Below, in pieces: positions 12,501-26,400 of a DNA stretch of 64,000 nt. A program made the translations under genes and the position numbers. How positions within the stretch are numbered: the stretch's first letter is position 1; every line of letters starts with the position of its first letter. The stretch comes from Micrasema longulum (taxonomy: Eukaryota > Arthropoda > Insecta > Trichoptera > Brachycentridae), in contig JAGVSM010003700.1 of the NCBI GenBank assembly GCA_022494885.1, positions 186,001 through 250,000 of the forward strand. Reading direction: 5' to 3'. The notes below the pieces were generated by a model. That model saw nothing but the letters and a program-made list of their open reading frames with translations. It was not told where the DNA came from and ran no database searches.

Positions 12501-14414
12501 CATTGCCCTACTTTTGTGCTCGGGGCATTTTCAAGAGATATCAGCCTTTCGTTCGACTAGCGATGTCAAAATAGAGCCTTAACGGGTCTTTAAATATTTG
12601 TCCGTATAATCAGAATAATCCCCCTCTCAGGTGGGTATGTTGGGTAAGAATGGAGGGATGTTTGCCAATAACGAGATCAAACGAATTCCGAGAAACGGAT
12701 TTGGAAATTTTCCGCATACCCCGGGGTTAAATTAAAGGCTGAGAACAGTAAAGGCGAGTTTAATTTATGGGGTGCGGTGTGGGGAAGAACAAACAGAAAC
12801 TGCTTGGGATCAATTGGATAGAAAAACGTTTTCTTATACGTAGTAAAAATTAGGATGAAGTCTCGAAAACGCTTGAAAAAAATATGTATTTATTTATTTA
12901 TTATTATTATTAATAAAACTTATAAAAAAACTCATTTGGGACCGTACATTAAAGAAACATTTTTGTGACAATACATAATATCATGCATAGTTATACATCC
13001 AAAATGGTAAGAACATAAAATACAGTACATCTATATAAATTACATTAATAACTATCACTATCAAAAAGATTTAAGTAATATTTGTTAATTGTGACACTTT
13101 TGGATTTTCAATTCGACTTTTCGTGTTTTAGCTCTATTAGTTTATTAAAATTTAAAGTTTATTAAACTATTTAGTTTATTAAATTCGGAATGGCCAATAT
13201 TTTAACGAGACCTTCTGCCGAACTTCGTTGAGCGAAACTTGAACACATGAAGATTCCTTGAGTAACGCGTATTGTAATTGTGAATATCATGACCAAATGT
13301 GTATTTCAAATTTGTGTGAGCAGAAAAGTTTATGATTTTCAAAATAGTATTGATTATGTCATGCAGTGGCATCATCTGAAAAAGAAGTATTTTTGTCTGT
13401 CGGTAGATATCCTTGACATGGGAATCCCATTTCAGTCCAAGAATGTTTCTTAGAGCTCTGTTCTAAAGATCTTGTATTTCCGAGATCTGATTTTTGCTGG
13501 CGAAACCCTATATACATGATATATAGGATAGGTGGGAATGTATCATAGCGTAGTAGACGGCAAACAAAACGGAATGAGGAAGCAATCCACGAAGTCTATG
13601 CAATACGCCAGTTACGGGGGCTGTTTTTGATATTACATGTTCAAATTGGTAGCTCCAATATTATAGAGAGGACCAGGGCGACCCTCGCATAGTAAAGAGA
13701 CTCCCGGACGTAATAAAGAATAGTGATATGAATAAAAACAAAGTAAAATTGGTTTTAAAAATCTTTTCCTTAAATTATTTATTTATTTATTTATTGACAC
13801 TTTATATACATATACAATAAATATACATATAAGGGCGGGCATATTGCCTTAAGGCAATTTCTTCCTACCTACCCAAACCGTTCAGTTTAAGAAAATTATA
13901 AATACATGGACATATTGAATCTTACAATTTTATACAAAAATTAAAAGCAAAGATTAACAAAAATAAATATATGTATAAAAAAAAAATAACACTTTACTAT
14001 GAAGAGAGGAGAGGGGATGGGAAGGGAAGAAGAAGGATAAAGGAACAATTCAAATATTTAGATAGTGACATTTCAATCTCGACTTAAATGTAAATAAAGA
14101 AAGTAAGTGTGTAAAAAAAAATATATAAAAAAATGGGGAAACCAAACAATTTAAAACAGTGTCAAAAAAAGTGTTTGTTTTATTATTTTTTATATATTTC
14201 GTTATCAAAAAAGACTTGATTTACTTGTATTTAATTTTTTTACACTTTTATTTTATTGATATTTTTAAGATTTTTTAAAAAATATTTTATGTAAACATTA
14301 TTATATTGTGTTACAAAAATGTTTAAAGAGAGAAATCCCTGCAAAAAAACTGCTTTTGCAGTTTGGCGGGAATTAAAAAAAATGTTTAGAATTTGAAAAA
14401 AATAAATAAATAAA

Positions 14415-14477
<63 letters not shown>

Positions 14478-17400
14478 ATAAAACTCAATTATAGTTCTTT
14501 AAGCTACGTCACAAGTTTTCTGAATCGACCAATGATAAAGTATTGTGATAGATTTCCTGTTTCGGGATGTCAACTCACCAATCAGCAGAACTCACCGACG
14601 AGAACGTCTGACGATACGGGCGGAGTAATTTTAAAAATTACTAAACTTTAAAAAGTCACAGCTCTGAAAATACTGAACGATAAATAAATTATTTCAAAAC
14701 AAAATTTATGAGTTTAACAAAAAAAAACGATTAATTTCCTCATCGCACAGCGAGGTTTCTCAAAAATGTATGAAAAACTTGACAAAAATTAACTACTTAG
14801 AAACGTCATATGTGAACATGCGTTATTATGACAAATTAATTATAGCGTCTTTATGATGAATTTTCGGTTTCCGATCCGGCCATGTTTTTCGACGTTTTGC
14901 GTATTTTGACATTTTAACAGGTACAAATTAACGGGTACTTTTAAATGTCAAAAAAACTCACCGACTTGAACTCGTGACTTCGCGAGCCGTGTAATTTCAG
15001 AGTTTAGGTGGCCATTTTCAAAATAACAAAAATTAACAAAAAAGCATAAAAATACTAAAATAAAATTTCGGCTTGGTTTGAAAATAAACAAATAAAAAAA
15101 AACTAAAAAAATATTGAACTTCCTCCTAACGATGGTACGAGTATTAAACTTTATAATTTGGTTTACAATATGTTTAAATATGTACTCCTCCTTTCTATTG
15201 TTTTGTTTTTTATGTTTGAATTATTTATTTTAACAATATTTTGAGTTTGTCCAAATTTTGTAGACAAGGACTGGATTTTTTCAGGCGTTGCCTAGTATGT
15301 AGGTAAAATAATTCAATTAAATTAATCTCACCCGCATAAATAAAGGTTTCAGCGCTTTAACTTTACAAACATCAACATATGAAATAACTGAAGATGTTCA
15401 AATATGGGCAGAATGGTAAATGGTACAAAGTGTGTAAAGTGGCCACTAAAACCAGCCAATGACAGGTCATAAGCCCTGTGGATGCCTAGACATATATATT
15501 GCCTTGTCTAAAATGTTCTTCATATCTGTTGTAATATGTTAATATTTATTTTCATATTCACTTATTGATTTAGAAACTGCTGCAATCTGAAATCTGAATG
15601 CTAAAATCTAGTAATCTAACTTCAATAGGTAAATGTTATCAACTATCAAATATCTAAATTTAGTAAATGGGGTGTAGGATTCCAACCGTCCATGCGCTCA
15701 GTAGCTGCAAGACTTGTTGTAATCTAACTTCTGTTTTCATAAATTTGTTTTTTATAGCATTTTTAAAATATCACTAAAACTGTAAGCTTTATTGTCAAAA
15801 AAAATAATTTAAAAGCTAGTTTTTTTACTGTCCGTGCGCTCTGTAGCTGCAAGACGTACTGTAATCTAGCTCCTATATATCATAATAACTTTAAGCATGA
15901 ACACTTAAAAAGTTACTATTATGCTAAATGTGTATTTTGTAAATTTATTGATAATTTTAAGTTGCTAGAATTTCACTCGTCCGTGCACTTCGTAGCTGCA
16001 AGACGATTTGTAATCTAGTATTTTTTTTCGTTTACTTGATATTTGAAGCGTTTATTTCCACTCATGTATTTTTCGTAAAGTAAAAAGCACTGCGTGTATA
16101 ATTAATAAATAAATAAATGTATGGTAAGGTATGGTAACTACATTCCAATGAAACAGGTGAAATATACGAGTAACACCCAAACGTGTACTCGTAAGAAGCA
16201 GCACGAATTGTTTTTGCCATTTTCTTTTATAATCTTCCATATATGTATTTATATATAAATACATATATCTTTATATATATAATTCCTCTGTACGTGTGAT
16301 GTCACCGTACTCCTCCTAAACGGCTTAACCGATTTACGTGCGGTTTTCAGAGAAATATATATCTCTGCGCTGTGCATGTTCTTAGATATTAAAATCTTCA
16401 ATCGAATATCTAAAAAATAAGTTAGGAGCATAAATGTTTTATTCATCGATCTACCAGGGTTGTATTCGAGGAGAATGCATTTGCAAAAAAATGGAAAGAT
16501 GTTGTTTTTTTGTGCATAAAAAAAGTTTTTTTTTAATGTTTACAAACAGCATTTGTTTTTTGTGGATCTCAATCAGATTATTTCCTTAATTTCCTTATAA
16601 TTTATACCCATTTATTTCTTTTTAGCGGATTTTTAGTAAAACTAAAATAATATTAAATTCAATACATTGAAAAAAATCGTATTTCTATATAAGTACATCC
16701 CTTTGTTGGCGAGACGACCGGAGTTTGACGTTTGCAAAAAGAATGCCATATTAAAATTTTTTATTTATTTTATGTTTTGGAATTCAACCATAAACAAGTA
16801 CCTACTTAAATTCAATATTTTTTTAATATTGACAATTTTTAGTTTTGGAATGTAATCATTAACAAGTACCTAGGTATCTACTTATCAATGAAAAGTCTTT
16901 TCCAATGCAGGCAAGCCAACGTTCGGGCAGGACAACGTCTGTCGGGTCCGCTAGTTTAAATATATATTTGGATTCCTGTATTTAGTAGTCTCACGTGTTA
17001 TGTACAAGGCTAAGGTACTCGGAAAATTTCGTTTTTGTTTGTGTTGGAAATGGGATGTTCGATCACTGATTTTGGTTTATTACCTTTATGAGTCCAATCA
17101 CCATTATTGCAAAGTTCAAGAACAATCCATATTACGAATGGTAGTAAAGTGATACATTTCGTAACGTAAGTTAATGTAACCCTAATCAGTAATGGTTTTA
17201 AAAGGCGGTTTGGATAGAGATTTATGATAAACTGCAAGATTTTTTATAATGCGGGATTCAGCCCTATGGCAAATTGTATGAAAAAAATAATTTAAAAATT
17301 AGAGCATCAAATTGTACGGAAAAGCGTCTTGAAAACGTAGGAAAAAAAATAATAAAAACGAACTTCTTTGAACGACGTTAATGGTTCATATTAGTCAACC

Positions 17401-20400
17401 AATGATAAAATCGTTGTAAAAGATTTCCGGTTCACGTCACGTCAACGCCAATCGGCAGAACTGACCGAGAAGAAGCGGAAGAGAAGTAATTTCAGGGGCC
17501 TTATGCTGGACTCATTTGTTATTAGAATCGTATGCGACTCCCGTAATTCAACGAGTGACAGCATTCTTGAACCACCCATACGAATGCGGTCGATTGAAAA
17601 TCAATCGACTTTATCTCGAGTGCACCATTGACAATCGAATGCGACATCGTAACTTTAGCTTTCAAACTTCCTTCTTGTAAAACGCCTGGCATTCATGTTT
17701 GAATGACGAGTCGGTATTTTTGTTGCATTATATCCCGGAGCCGTGTAAACACGTGATTGTATAACCATGCGTTGTGTCCCGGTCCGTGTTTTCACGTGGT
17801 TTACCAGCAGTCTAAAAAAGTGCATTTTATTGACATCTATTGACTTTTATTAGTACTTTTTCCATTGCTGGTAAACCAGGTGAAAACACGGGACCGGTAC
17901 ACAACGCGTTGTTACACGGCTCCAGGATACAAAGCACAAAAAAAGGAGTGAGAGATATGGGCGAACATTGCAATGTAGCTCTCCATAAAGGCCAATGTTA
18001 GCTAAACTATCATACAAAAATAACTTATTAAATTGTTTTAAATAAATACGAGAAGTTTCAATTGATTTAACTTAGTGTTTTCATAATTATGACACTTTTA
18101 AGAAACCCTTCACAAAGCATGAAATTTCACAAAAATGGGCCGGGCACAGGGTAAATTCTATGTGGATTCGGCCGGTGCTCAAAGTGTTATTAAAATTTAC
18201 AACACTGATCAATGTTATGATGATGGCGTATCAACAAATGTGCAACAAATATAGCTGTACTTATTTTTTATCCATTATCAAAAGAAGTTTCACTAGAAAC
18301 ATGATTTAAAAATTATCTATAGCCCGTCAATGTCAAATTAGATTTTTTTTTTGCACCACAAAGGCCAGGAGGCCCAATTACAGAGGTGAATTACATCACA
18401 AAACACCCAGGCTAGATGAAAATCACATTCAATTTATGTGTTCTCACCGGGAATCGAAACCGGAACCTTCCGTGTGTGAGTCAAGCGTCTTGACCACTAC
18501 ACCACGGAGGCCGCCGAGATACATATTATACAATATGTTTTTAAAATCCATTAAATGAATATGAAATATTTCTAATAACATGTAGTTGTGTCAAAGGCAA
18601 ATAATAATTAGAAATATTGCAGTGTCTTAGTAAAACATTTTCTTTTATTTTTTTCATAATATTCCATACACAAAATATTAAACGGAAGAAGTCTGACAAG
18701 AAACAATAAAGGTTTATGTACGTGTGGCAGGAGAGCCATGGATACATACGGATTTGTTTCTCATTCGTCTTTGTGATTAAATCGTCTGAGTGTTTTCAAG
18801 AATAGCATTATGACAAAGCAATCGAGATGCCCAATCGACTATTGTCGAGTGGTTGACAAAATGTCTCTTCTTTCCAGCATAAGGCTCCTGAAATACAAAA
18901 CTTCAAAAAATGCTGACGTTTCTATTCTTAGTGCGCCGTGACGTCACCATAAACCTTTATTGAAGAAACAGTAAAAGCACACCATCCAAGACCAAGGGTC
19001 TTACTATCGCTTTCGCTCATACTGATAAAAAAAACGTTTTTTGTCTGGTATCAAGTACCTTTATTAATTTTTATTTGAATTTCGTATAGCGCGATTTTCA
19101 TTGAATTTAATTCCACTGGATTGCCCCTTTTACTGTAAGTTTGACAAATTATATGGAGGTCATGACCAAAGTGCATTAGGGAAATGTCACAAAGTACGAA
19201 TACAAATAAAAATATGTAAAATGAATAAAGAAAAATTAATTGTATTTTCAAAATCAATATGTATATTGGGCAGAAATGTTTTCATGCATAACCTTTAAAA
19301 CTAAATTGCGAAAAAAATATGTGTGACGTGAAGATTCGTGACGATGTTCTATTAAAATTTAAACGGTCACAAACAAAGTTTAACCGAATCGTGACGTATT
19401 AAAGGCGTGGACAATACAATGGACCGTTTTCGCGGGATTTAAAATTATAAATTTAAAAATATTTTTTATGCTATTAATAAGCGCAAAAGAATATTTTTTT
19501 TACTCAGCAGTATTTCATTTATTCATTATTCCCTTTCCGCACCTAATGGTGCATAGGGCACTGGATTACTACACCAATCGCAGCATATTCTGCAATCCAT
19601 CTCTGTTGCAATCAATTTATTTTCATGTTCCCAACCGTGTCACCAGAAGTCAAATTCTGCTATTTATAAAATCTTCTAAGAGCAACTTTGGTTTTTATGC
19701 CCCAATGTCCAGAATGTGTAGATTAGTCAATTCATCACACGACTTGGAATTTTTTTGGGATAGATCTTCCGGCTTTTCGTAGATCTCTTCGCGACTAAAC
19801 AGCGTGGGATGAAGTTGGATTGGCATGGTTTAGCTCAAAGTTTTTGGTCTTTCGTTTTGTTGAATATATCGTATACAATTATTGTTTTGCCCTTGTTTGT
19901 CTTTGCTAAATAGTTTTATGTTCTTTTTGTTCAGTTTCTTGCATTTATGTTTCTTCGTGTAACTGTTGAAATTGGCTTAGGCCGTATATATATAATAAAT
20001 AAATAAATATCTCGAACAATTTTGTTACATGAAGGTAAGGTGATCAGTCTTACGCTTCAGGTAAGTATGCAGCTAGAAATATTGTAGTGTGAAAACACCC
20101 TTTTAAATAAACATTTCAGATCAACCATGTCGGGAATCGAACCCGAGACCTCTTGCATACACCACGAGGCCGACTATTTCATATGCAGTATTTCATAGAC
20201 ACTTATTAGTTTTAAATTGTAAAAAAAATCGTTATATTTTCCCTTTTCATAAAGAGGAAAAAGACTGTTTATTAACTTGTTTAACCTAGTTACGAAAATG
20301 CAATGATAAGATTATTGTCATAATTATTTTGAAGGATTTTCTAAATCTTCCGATGTCTTTCATATAAGTCACAGAAAAGATTAAATAGTGCAATTAAAAC

Positions 20401-23400
20401 CGCTCATTTAAAAGATATTAACTACTTTAATTTTGACTAGTTACAGTAAAAGGATTGTTAGTACTCACTGCACTTAACAAATACATTATAATTTTCGTTT
20501 AAACACGTCGTTTGCTTAACAGTAGATTAATGTCGTTTCGCTTCTTCTCAGACACGCGGCACCGGCAAGGCGGGCGGCGAGGCCAGCACGCCGCCCCGCG
20601 AGTGCGCCGCCCAGCCCGCCCCCGCGCAGTGCGCCCCTGTCCCCGCCCCGCGCGCGCCGCCGCCCCCGCGCAGCCGACTGCTCCGCAAGGAGATGAGCTT
20701 CACGCGCCCCCCGCCTAGCATCGACTCCCCCACGGCGCTGGCCCACCTCGGCATCTCCAAGAAGCAGATGAAAGGTAACGTTTCAGGCGCATAATAGAAA
20801 ATCACCAAAGTAGGATTTAGATTGTTTAGAGTTGGAGCTCCTACTCCAGTTGGAGATTGACAGAAGACACGAAGATTGAGGTTCAATGGTGTATTTATTA
20901 CACGGCGAATAAATATACATTATATTATTATTTCATTGAAATATTTGTGTTCTTATATTTAATTTTTAGAGCCATTTTCAATGAGTTGTAAAAAACTCAA
21001 TCAATCAAGTTGGGGTAGGGTGGGATTTGAATCACAGACCTTTGATCCGTGAGTCTAAGATACTAGTCACGCGACCACAACCAGATTCAAATTATGTCGC
21101 ACGAGTGTAACGGCAATGAAGAGTTGATCTGACTGCGCTTGAACTACATGCTGAAACTGATTTGCTGCCCGACTGTGTTGACTTGCTTGGGCTGGCTGGG
21201 CGTTGACTGCGCCCTGTGATCTCTTTATACGGCACGTTCTTTTGTTCTTCATGTCTCCATGGCGTGAATGCACTGCAAGACGTTGCTCGTTTATGACCTA
21301 CGTTTTATGTGCAATATTATTAGTCTTGCAGAATATAATGTATTGTATTCAATATAAAATGATGACTTGCTTCATCGGTCGTTGATCTATATTTCAGGTG
21401 AAATCATTGCACATGTGTGTGTCATCGATCGATGGACTATGACCCTCACACATATATTACTGTCAGTGAGATTCTGCCGGATCGTTTACGTCTCAAAAAG
21501 GTTGCCCATTACTGATGCCTGTCCAATATCTGTCATTCTTGGTAATCTCTATTTAGGGTTAAGTAAATAAAATCGCTTGTGCGTAAAGGTTTTTAAAACT
21601 CTAAATATTGTTTTTTTATAAAGATAATAAAGGGCCGCTGCAATTGTTTGTACTCGCAGAATGAATAGACGGTGAAGGTAGAAATATTTAATTTTTCTAT
21701 TATACGAAATGAAGGGAGGGAAAACACTGGAGTGTCCCGTGCGGAGGGAAATATTTAACTATTTTTAATATGCCCTAAATTACATGTAAGCCCTTTTTTA
21801 TTTAGAAAAACAACAGCAATATAAAAATAATATATACACAACATTATAAAAAACATAAAATAAAGCCAAATCAGTTTTCCACATAAATACAATTATAAAA
21901 ATCCAGTTCAGTTAGATATTAATACATGTAGAAGTGCATGTGTGTGAGTTTTTGTGTGTGAGGATGCGTTGGTGAGTGAAGTGTGGTTTTGGTAAGTATG
22001 TGAATATGTGTGTGAGTGTATATGGGTGTGAGGGTGGGTTTATAGACAGTAGTAGTAGGTGAGTAGGTGTTTGAAATGAGTGAATAGAAACATCTTAAAT
22101 TTATAGTGAAAAAATATGTTTTTTATAAAGAAACAGATTTTTTTTCATATAATAGTTTTAAACTCTTATTTCAAATGTGGGTTTACTGCAGTCAAATATG
22201 TTAATGCTATTGAAAAATACATTATAATTACTTCCGGGCCTATGGGTATCTCTATTTAGGGCATATAGCAGCATATTTATTTAATAACTTTTTTGTTAAT
22301 CATTATATTGATTTTATTTTTTACACAATCCTACTCCATAATGTTAAGAATCTATCAACATTGGGAAAGGTTGTATAAAATTACGTTTTTAACATTTGTA
22401 CACTTTTATTATTTCCAACGTTGGTGGATGCAGAAAACGAGGAAGATGATGATGGCATTTATTTCTAGAGTTCCGAGAAGCATTCCGGCTGTTTGACAAG
22501 GACGGGGACGGAAGTATCACGAAGGAGGAACTGGGCCGTGTGATGCGGAGCTTGGGGCAGTTTGCCAGGAGTGAGGAGCTTCAGGATATGCTGCAAGAAG
22601 TTGATTCTGATGGTTAGTTATTTTTATATTCCTTTCTAATACGGAAATATCACGTACTACAAATATCGATAAACATATATGAAATGGATTTACAATAATT
22701 AATTGTATTTTGTAAATAAATATGGATATCGTGGAGAAATGTTTTCATACATAAATGCAAAAAAGAAACTCAATAAAAATACGTTCGAAGAAAAACGCGA
22801 CGTGTTTGGCCTTGGTGGCTGTGACGTCAAGATTTGTAAAATTATTCTACACGAATTTCAATGGCAAGGAACAAATAAACATAAATCGCGACGTATTAGG
22901 AGCGCGACTAATGAAATAACCATTTTTGCGGGAATTCGATTTTACAACTTTAAAAGTTGTTTTTTATGCCACTACATATTAGCAAACACATTTTTTTTAT
23001 GACTGGACAGTATTTCGTAGACCTTTATTACTTTAAAAATGTTTTTAAAAAGTGATATTTCCCTATTATATAGAGCATTTGTTTTTGTATGGATTACCGT
23101 ACGTTTAAAGATGTTCCATTTATTAATTCGGAACATCTTTGACAGCGTCAACCAGTATCCCAATTTTTTAAGTTTAACAAAAATCAATTTCAAATTACTA
23201 AAAATTGGGGAAAATGAAGTCCCAATTCCCCACAAATTCCCCATAATAAAAAATCTACAGTATTCATTTACTTATTTTAATTCGGTCCCTGGTTTTTGCC
23301 ATGACTTTATTTTTTACATTTTCTTTGATGAATCTTATTTTAAACTACCCCCTTGGTTTTTTAATTCCTTCTCTGATAGCCATTAAAAATATTACAGAAT

Positions 23401-26400
23401 CTCTATACAGGTGATTAAGGTTTTCTGCTTTTATGTTTTCAACTTCATTGAATTTTCTTTCTACGGATTTATTTGCAAATAGCAGCACAATCAATAAGCA
23501 GAAGGCGATTATTAAATACATTATCCATCTCGCTCCGTTTTTATAGATGAACCCTTTACCCCGGTAACTTTCGGCATCATCATCGCCATCAAGGCCATAC
23601 TAGTGCCCGATGTGCTCATTAGACTGTCGTTTTTTCGTTTTCCGCAGAAAAGGGGATTCCCCGAATAATTATTTGAAGTTGACGTAGAGTCGTTATTAAA
23701 AAATATCGATTAACGTCATTCAAAAGAAAAATTTCCCCTCTACGATTGAATTTTATGATTTTTACAAGATTTACGTTTTCACACTTTTTGAATTCTTGTG
23801 AATAATTGCTGGTTCAACCGTTTATTTATTTTTAAATTTCGTATTTTACACATAATAAAGTTCAGTGCTACAAGAAATTGGATTCCTTATTTGTAAAATT
23901 ATACCAGGGTATAATTATAAAAATTAACTACTTTAAACTGCGTCACAGATTCTTCCGGATTAACCAATGATAAAGGGAAGCAAATTCCCCAATCAGCCGA
24001 ACTCACCGGCGAGAACTTGTGACGTCACGGGCGAAGTAATTACAAAAGTTTTAAAAAATCATAGCGCTGATGATAAATAAAAAAACAACAAAAAACTACT
24101 GAAATTCCCCATTACTTAACTATATTATGGTTTGTATGTAAAATAATATTTATAATTTTGTCCTTATTTGTAAAGGGCATTAAGTGTCGTTTATTTGAAT
24201 TAAAAAAACGTGAATTGACTTAAATAGAATCAAGTTTTTCTTTCGGTTAGGTATATAAGATTAGTATGTAAAATAGAAAAGCCTTATTTATTTTAATTTA
24301 GTTATTTATTCATATAAATAAACATATGACTAAAAAATTAATAACGTATCCCTAACTCTAAAGGCTAAGAGCCCCGTGTTGAGTTAGGATACAACATAAT
24401 AGAAAGTGAAAGCATGTATATTAATTATCAAAGAATACTACAAATAAAAAATATTACGTAAACATAAATTTTAATAAACATCTAGAAAATAATAGCTATT
24501 TACATAATAGTATAAATCCCATATTACCTAGACTGTAGATAAATCTAGTAAGATGCTTGGGTTTGTACTTAGAAACTGTAGATAGTTCAATAATACTACT
24601 GCAATTCGCACATTGTATGATACTGTATTGTATAGGACTCGTCGCACATTATTCATTCGATGTGTATCAGTTAAATTTAAAAAATAAAATGCTTTTTTTT
24701 TCTTCAGAATACGGTTTTGAAATTTAACATACTTAAAAAAAAAAAAAAACAATTTATATCATTTCGTCATTTGAATTTTAACAAAAAGGTTTCTAACTTT
24801 TTACTAAGCTCTTTATTGTACCATTTTTAATACAATTTACAAGTTTAAAGCAAATATATTATTTTCATACTTACGCACCCATACAAACGCACCCTCTCCC
24901 TCTTTCATTCCCACACGCACATGTATCCTCTCCCTCATTCATTCACGCATACACACATTCACATACACATGAATACAAACGTCACACAAATAAAATTACT
25001 AAACTTCTTTTCTTATATATTATGTGTCATTATATTTACAGTGGATTTTTTTAATTGGCTTTAGTATTGTTAAGATTTTTCTAATTATTTTGTTTATGTA
25101 ATAGCTGTAAAAATCCCAAATAAAATGAAATAAATAAATACACTAATCCGCAGCATACTAGAATACTGTTCCATAATTTGGGACCCTTTTGAATCCAACC
25201 ACATCCTTTTAATAGAGTAGGTTCAAAAGTAATTTTCGCGGAACCTACATCTTAAAGAAAATAATAATTGTCCATTTTTGTATCCATCATTATTCTTAGA
25301 AGGGATGCTGGATAATAACTCCTTAGAATCTCGTCGTCTAATTTTTCTCGGGAAACATTTCTGAACGTATATATAATCCTGAAAGAGATCAGTTTGTATA
25401 TTCCCAATAATTATACTAGAGCGATATTTCTTGGACTGTTTTACGCACCCTGAGCCCTTTAACATTTATCTTCAATTTTATCCACAAAGTAAAATTAAGT
25501 TTTCTGTATAAAAAGCAGAATATGAATACAATTTTTTCTTCTAAACATGTTCAATTATAGGTTACCGACAAAGATACTTTAAATGTTCATGCAAATATAT
25601 TCATTTTCGTACACAAATATCGGTTTTTCTTTATACAGTCGAAGATAACTCTGTTAACTTCCCATTGTAATCGAGACCCAGAAGCCGAACAAATGCAAGT
25701 CAGAATTCACGCATCAATAGGGCAATTCGGTTGCTAAATACGGTTTCTGCGGATAATATGGCTCTATTTTTCTGTACATATCGGCAGTTTAGAAGCTATC
25801 TGCTTTCTATTCATCAACTTCTAACATATATTTTCAGTCTGCATTACGCGATGGGTTAAACAATCCCTAAAGTAAAGCGGACTGCAATTATCAAATAAAT
25901 AAATTGATTAATGAAAAACCAAAATTATGGGGCAATTATTAAAGTTTTCTACGTATGTATTACTAAATACTATGCCTAAAAAAGAATACTTGTGTAGGGT
26001 TACTCCGCAAACGCGTCTGAGGAGGTTTTCTGAAATTATTTATTTATATTTGGATATATATATTTGGACCCCTGTATTTAGGCAGCCTTACGGGTCATGT
26101 ACAAGGCTAAGGTGCTCGGAAAAAAACGTTTTTGTTTGTCTTGGAAATGGGATGTTCGATCACTGATTTTGGTTTATTACATTTATGAGTCCAATCACCA
26201 TTGTTGCAAAGTCCAAGAACAACGGCGCGTGATAACTACTTTTAACGACAGTGTGGATATCTGTTAAGGATATTTCATCTTTCTTGCATTCTGCTTCAAA
26301 ATTATGGCGCTGTAAACTGAAAAATTGGCACTGAAATAACAGATGTTCGGTACTCTGTGAAGAAATATCATCGCATGGATAATAGTCATCATTCCTTAGT

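Larger units (their letters stand above)
17493..18890. mobile_element. TIR element, about 1.4 kb, composite
   Basis: The left terminus CAGGGGCCTTATGCTGG (17493-17509) is the inverse of the right terminus CCAGCATAAGGCTCCTG (18874-18890), with one mismatch in 17. It contains a foldback (17732-17929) and a SINE A (18343-18513). Its right 700 bp is the filled-site twin of 5441-5967. No transposase frame and no convincing target duplication. Confidence 0.6.
9600..20551 (+). other. Intron 1 of the EF-hand gene (about 11 kb), repeat-filled
   Basis: Bounded by donor GTAAGG and acceptor CTTCTTCTCAG. It holds LINE remnants, two Helitron-like copies, a LINE 3' tail, MITEs, a higher-order repeat cluster, a SINE inside a TIR element and a LINE inside a SINE, each listed separately. 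I recognise nothing in 11400-12880. Confidence 0.5.

Noticed and set aside
14240..14488. Tyr-Ile repeat protein on the minus strand
   Set aside because: It is the translation of a (TA)n microsatellite.
15680..16022. Regularly spaced repeats that could suggest a CRISPR array
   Set aside because: Spacing is 140-150 bp, the repeats are imperfect and of three types, spacer text is itself repeated between clusters, and the DNA is eukaryotic.
20516..20886. Two long minus-strand open frames opposite exon 2
   Set aside because: They come from the GC-rich composition of the plus-strand exon. They lack splice support or family motifs, and the plus frame joins in phase with four EF-hand exons.
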